A DNA stretch of 15,353 nt from a bacterium (GTDB lineage Bacteria > Omnitrophota > Gorgyraeia > Gygaellales > UBA12090). The stretch lies in the NCBI GenBank assembly GCA_004299495.1, contig SCPY01000109.1:1-15353 (forward strand), given 5' to 3'. Shown piece after piece: positions 13,141 through 15,353 of this stretch. Numbering within the stretch: position 1 is the stretch's first letter; each line of letters starts with the position of its first letter. The notes under the pieces are model-generated. The model ran no database searches and was not told the DNA's origin. It saw only the letters and a program-made list of their open reading frames with translations. The position numbers were made by a program, and so were the translations under genes.

Positions 13141-13474
13141 CCTTACCAGGCAGGAACAGTCGGTTTTGTTATTCCTGGGCGCCGCAGCCTTATGCGGGAT
13201 AAGCATCAATTACCTTTCTAAGAATAATACCCGCCTTAAGGGTTATTTCGCGGATATAGCGCTTAATAGCGCAAACCCCTCAAAAATCAATCTTAACCAG
13301 GCTACGCTTGAAGAATTAACCGCGCTTCCCGGCATCGGCCCGGAGCTTGCCCGGAGGATTATTGATTACCGCACAGCCATGGGCGGGTTTAAGGTAAGCG
13401 AAGAGCTCAAGAAAGTCAAAGGTGTAGGCCCCCGCAAGTTTGAGCTTTTAAAGGACCGGATAGCCCTTGAGTAA
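13133..13474 (+). CDS. ComEA-like membrane-anchored helix-hairpin-helix protein
   Basis: The 113-residue protein has one N-terminal membrane segment (about 9-27) and a C-terminal helix-hairpin-helix domain (about 50-113). This shows INLNQATLEELTALPGIGPE, then RRIIDYR, and a second hairpin VKGVGPRKFELLKD. The layout matches ComEA, which binds incoming DNA in the periplasm during transformation; small ComEA-like proteins of other roles also exist. It starts with TTG, 8 bases inside the end of leuS, with GGTGA upstream. An ATG start is not available. No other competence gene is in the window, so DNA uptake is a suggestion only. It is the last gene of the nfo operon. Confidence 0.85.
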   Translation: MFNLTRQEQSVLLFLGAAALCGISINYLSKNNTRLKGYFADIALNSANPSKINLNQATLEELTALPGIGPELARRIIDYRTAMGGFKVSEELKKVKGVGPRKFELLKDRIALE

Positions 13475-13492
13475 AATATTCTAAAATTTCTC

Positions 13493-13520
13493 TTGACAAG
13501 ATAAAAAGATGTGGTATATT
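13493..13520 (+). promoter_or_regulatory. Strong promoter upstream of the sigma-factor leader
   Basis: A perfect TTGACA (13493-13498), 16-base spacer and TATATT (13515-13520). Transcript start is expected near 13527. The next 130 bases hold two terminator hairpins before any gene. Confidence 0.8.
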
Positions 13521-13545
13521 TGAAATAGATTTACAAAGAAGTAGC

Positions 13546-13586
13546 AACGCAGCGAAGCGTTCAGCGAAAGCTTGAGCGCTTTTTTT
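13546..13586 (+). terminator. Attenuator-like hairpin pair with intrinsic terminator
   Basis: AAGCGTTCAGC (13555-13565) pairs with GCTTGAGCGCTT (13570-13581) around a GAAA tetraloop with one bulged T, followed by a run of seven T (13580-13586). An alternative hairpin AACGC-AGCGAA-GCGTT (13546-13561) uses the bases GCGTT that form the left arm of the terminator, so both cannot exist together. That is the geometry of an antiterminator and terminator. No leader peptide ORF is seen between the predicted transcript start and the hairpins. If only termination occurs, the product is an RNA of about 60 bases. Confidence 0.7.
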
Positions 13587-13609
13587 GTTTGCGTTTCGGG
13601 ATAAAGAAG

Positions 13610-13654
13610 TCCCAGTGTAGTGCGCAGTGCACTATAGCTGGGATTTTTCTTTTT
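13610..13654 (+). terminator. Second terminator hairpin before the sigma-factor gene
   Basis: Outer stem TCCCAG (13610-13615) with CTGGGA (13638-13643), inner stem TAGTGC-GCAGT-GCACTA, then TTTTTCTTTTT (13644-13654). Only 8 bases separate the T run from the ATG of the next gene at 13663. Confidence 0.75.
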
Positions 13655-13662
13655 ATACGCCA

Positions 13663-14226
13663 ATGATTACAGATAAAGAGTTGCCTAGCCATAACTTTTC
13701 AGAATTAGCCAAAGAGTTAAGCCCCAGCCTTAAAAGGCTCTCCCGCAAGAACAGGCATTTGGGTTTTATTGACAAGGATGACCTGTATCAAGAGGCGTTG
13801 ATTAACCTCTGGAACCGGCTGGAGAAGGGCGAGTTATCCGATAAGACCGCAAGCTATATCGTGCGAGGATGCTATTTCCATATCCAGAATTATATCCGCA
13901 CCCATAAAGTGAGAAATAACGTCTTGAGCCTTGAGGAGCCTATTGTCTTTGAGGAAGGCCGGCAAACCTGCCTTCGGGATATGCTTAAGGATGAAAAGCC
14001 GGATTTATTGAGCCAGCTGAACAGCCGCTTCATTGTGGATGATATTATGAATAACGGTTTAAGCAAAAGGGAAAAGGATGTATTCATGCTGCTTTACAAG
14101 GGCTTGAATGTGAGGCAGATAGCTCAAAGACTGGGCATTTCCCATGTGCGGGTAGTAAAGCTCAAACAGAATATCAACCATAAATATAAGGATAAATTCT
14201 TTGATACCGCGGTTACCGGGCAATAG
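13663..14226 (+). CDS. Sigma-70-family RNA polymerase sigma factor (ECF/phage-like size)
   Basis: The 187-residue protein has a region-2-like part (about 18-85; DDLYQEALINLW matches region 2.1-2.2 and SYIVRGCYFHIQNYIRTHK the 2.3-2.4 area). An acidic linker follows, then a region-4 HTH (132-175; LSKREKDVFMLLYKGLNVRQIAQRLGIS). It should direct RNA polymerase to a set of promoters; no anti-sigma gene is adjacent. The start is ATG 13663. The in-frame GTG at 13627 lies inside the terminator hairpin. No SD precedes the ATG and there is no room for a promoter after the second terminator, so expression probably needs read-through. The porin-like gene is 70 bases downstream and may be a target or simply a neighbour. 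Confidence 0.82.
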   Translation: MITDKELPSHNFSELAKELSPSLKRLSRKNRHLGFIDKDDLYQEALINLWNRLEKGELSDKTASYIVRGCYFHIQNYIRTHKVRNNVLSLEEPIVFEEGRQTCLRDMLKDEKPDLLSQLNSRFIVDDIMNNGLSKREKDVFMLLYKGLNVRQIAQRLGISHVRVVKLKQNINHKYKDKFFDTAVTGQ

Positions 14227-14296
14227 CTGTTTTTACTTTTACTTAAGTAGTTAACAGGCAGGTAAAGGCCTGCTATCAGAAAGAGGGAGGAAAGAG
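14227..14296 (+). other. Gap between sigma-factor and porin-like genes
   Basis: A 70-base gap with a small inverted repeat GCAGG-TAAAGG-CCTGC (14258-14273), no T run after it, and the SD of the next gene. I found no convincing sigma-70 promoter, so the porin-like gene is either cotranscribed with the sigma factor or read from a promoter of another class. Confidence 0.4.
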
Positions 14297-15353
14297 ATGA
14301 GAAAGTTGAGAAAGTTGTCTTTGGCGTGGATAATAGTGTGCGCACTGGGTTTTTCTCTGTCGTTTAACGGCATTTCTTTTGCCGATGAGGTGATTAAAGA
14401 AGAATTGGTCAATCGGTTGATGCAGAGGATCGATGATCTGGAGAAGAAGGTAGAGGCCTTAAACGGCAAGTTAAATATTTATGAGAAAACTCCTCCGGTG
14501 AATGTTCCGGAAGAAATGATTCAAAAAAAGATTGATGACCTGCTGGTCCAAAGAGAAGAGATGGCCGGAGGGCTGCTTAAGGCCTTAAAAGATATTAACC
14601 TAAGCGGTTTTGTGGATACCAGCTATACCTACAACTTTAATTCTCCGGATTCCCGGATGAATACGGCGCGCGTCTTTGATACCGAGTCAAATAACTTTAA
14701 CCTGCAGGCGGCCAAGTTGGCCTTTGAAAGGCTGCCTCCGGATGCCGGAGGGGTGGGGTTTCGCACGGATTTATATTTTGGCCAGGATGCCGAAGTGATT
14801 ACTCCAACAGGTTCAACAAGGGACCAGTTTGACCTTGAGCAGGCCTATATCAGTATTAAGCCTACCCCGATTTGTAATCTTCCTTTTGGCTGCTGGGAGT
14901 GGGTTAAGATCGGTAAGTTTGTCACCATGCACGGGGCCGAGGTGATTGAGGCCAAGGATAACTGGAATTCCAGCCGCTCGCTGCTTTTTGGCTATGCCAT
15001 ACCCTTTACCCATACCGGCATACGCGCGGGATATCAGATTTCCGATAAGCTCAAGGGTTATCTGGGAGTGAACAACGGTTGGGATAATGTTAAGGATAAT
15101 AACAGCGGCAAATCGGTGGAGTCGGCATTGGCATGGTCAGCCAGCGATAAGCTCTCCTTTAACCTGGCCGGCATGTATGGCCCGGAGCAAACTTCTAACG
15201 ACCATTCTCAGCGCGGGTTGATTGATTTCCTGGCTACCTATAAGCCGTTTGCCAAATGGACCTTTATGCTTAACGCCGATTACGGACACGAGGAGGATTT
15301 GGTGGCCGCGGGTAAAGACGCCAGTTGGTCGGGAGTGGCGGCTTACGCGAAAT
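14297..15353 (+). CDS. Porin-like outer-membrane beta-barrel protein, bbp2 type (3' truncated by window edge)
   Basis: The frame is open from ATG 14297 to the last base, giving 352 codons without a stop. A signal peptide (about 1-29, ending SFA) is followed by a coiled coil with RIDDLEKKVEALNGKLN, then a barrel. The barrel starts with ISGF-like DINLSGFVDTSYTYNFN (about 99-115) and has alternating hydrophobic strands: FNLQAAKLAFER, VGFRTDLYFG, DQFDLEQAYISIKP, KIGKFVTMHGAEVIEA and GIRAGYQISDKLKGYLGVNN. This resembles the putative beta-barrel porin-2 (OmpL-like) family. The coiled coil resembles the periplasmic stalk of other outer-membrane proteins. GGAGGAAA precedes the ATG at good spacing. 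The substrate is unknown. Confidence 0.85.
   Translation, partial: MRKLRKLSLAWIIVCALGFSLSFNGISFADEVIKEELVNRLMQRIDDLEKKVEALNGKLNIYEKTPPVNVPEEMIQKKIDDLLVQREEMAGGLLKALKDINLSGFVDTSYTYNFNSPDSRMNTARVFDTESNNFNLQAAKLAFERLPPDAGGVGFRTDLYFGQDAEVITPTGSTRDQFDLEQAYISIKPTPICNLPFGCWEWVKIGKFVTMHGAEVIEAKDNWNSSRSLLFGYAIPFTHTGIRAGYQISDKLKGYLGVNNGWDNVKDNNSGKSVESALAWSASDKLSFNLAGMYGPEQTSNDHSQRGLIDFLATYKPFAKWTFMLNADYGHEEDLVAAGKDASWSGVAAYAK

Noticed and set aside
13627..13662. GTG start for the sigma factor at 13627
   Set aside because: It lies inside the second terminator hairpin, adds 12 residues unlike sigma factors, and has no SD.
1..15353. CRISPR array, IS element with transposase or replication origin
   Set aside because: No regularly spaced repeats, transposase motifs or DnaA-box cluster were seen when reading both strands.

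Overview
The window looks like chromosome of an uncultured, Gram-negative-type bacterium of middling G+C. Diderm signs are a lipoprotein with a peptidoglycan-binding domain, a porin-like beta-barrel with a signal peptide, and an NfeD/flotillin membrane module. The gene mix and protein style remind me of Candidatus Omnitrophota genomes, but this is an impression and no taxonomic search was possible.

Layout, left to right. (1) 1-3118, plus strand: an MFS transporter truncated by the window edge, rlmN, a secreted DUF192 protein and a sirtuin, all with overlapping ends, so one translationally coupled operon. (2) 3120-4479, minus strand: an accessory patch with a MazF-type toxin, its ribbon-helix-helix antitoxin under a palindrome-bearing promoter, an ORF6N-domain gene, and tRNA-Leu(CAA). 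(3) 4434-7817, minus strand: a membrane protease/flotillin operon (long NfeD, short NfeD, FloA, small proline-rich membrane protein) whose last gene runs into tRNA-Leu. (4) 7913-8392, plus strand: a lipoprotein and tRNA-Ala(GGC), transcribed divergently from the NfeD operon from promoters that share one -35 region. (5) 8381-9447: an HTH plus LAGLIDADG-like gene that ends inside tRNA-Ala, a short element also found upstream of the ORF6N gene, a cluster of G+C-rich hairpins, and a rho-independent terminator. (6) 9485-13474, plus strand: nfo, a stand-alone response-regulator receiver, leuS and a ComEA-like helix-hairpin-helix protein, tightly packed, starting from an apparently leaderless promoter. 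(7) 13493-15353, plus strand: a strong promoter followed by an attenuator-like hairpin set and a second terminator, then a sigma-70-family gene without a Shine-Dalgarno sequence, then a porin-like gene cut by the window end.

Most genes are housekeeping: tRNA charging, rRNA methylation, base-excision repair and membrane quality control. The least ordinary parts are the two tRNA genes, each overlapped by or abutting accessory genes, the 49-bp element shared by the two selfish-looking genes 4.8 kb apart, and the sigma-factor leader, which appears to need terminator read-through for expression.
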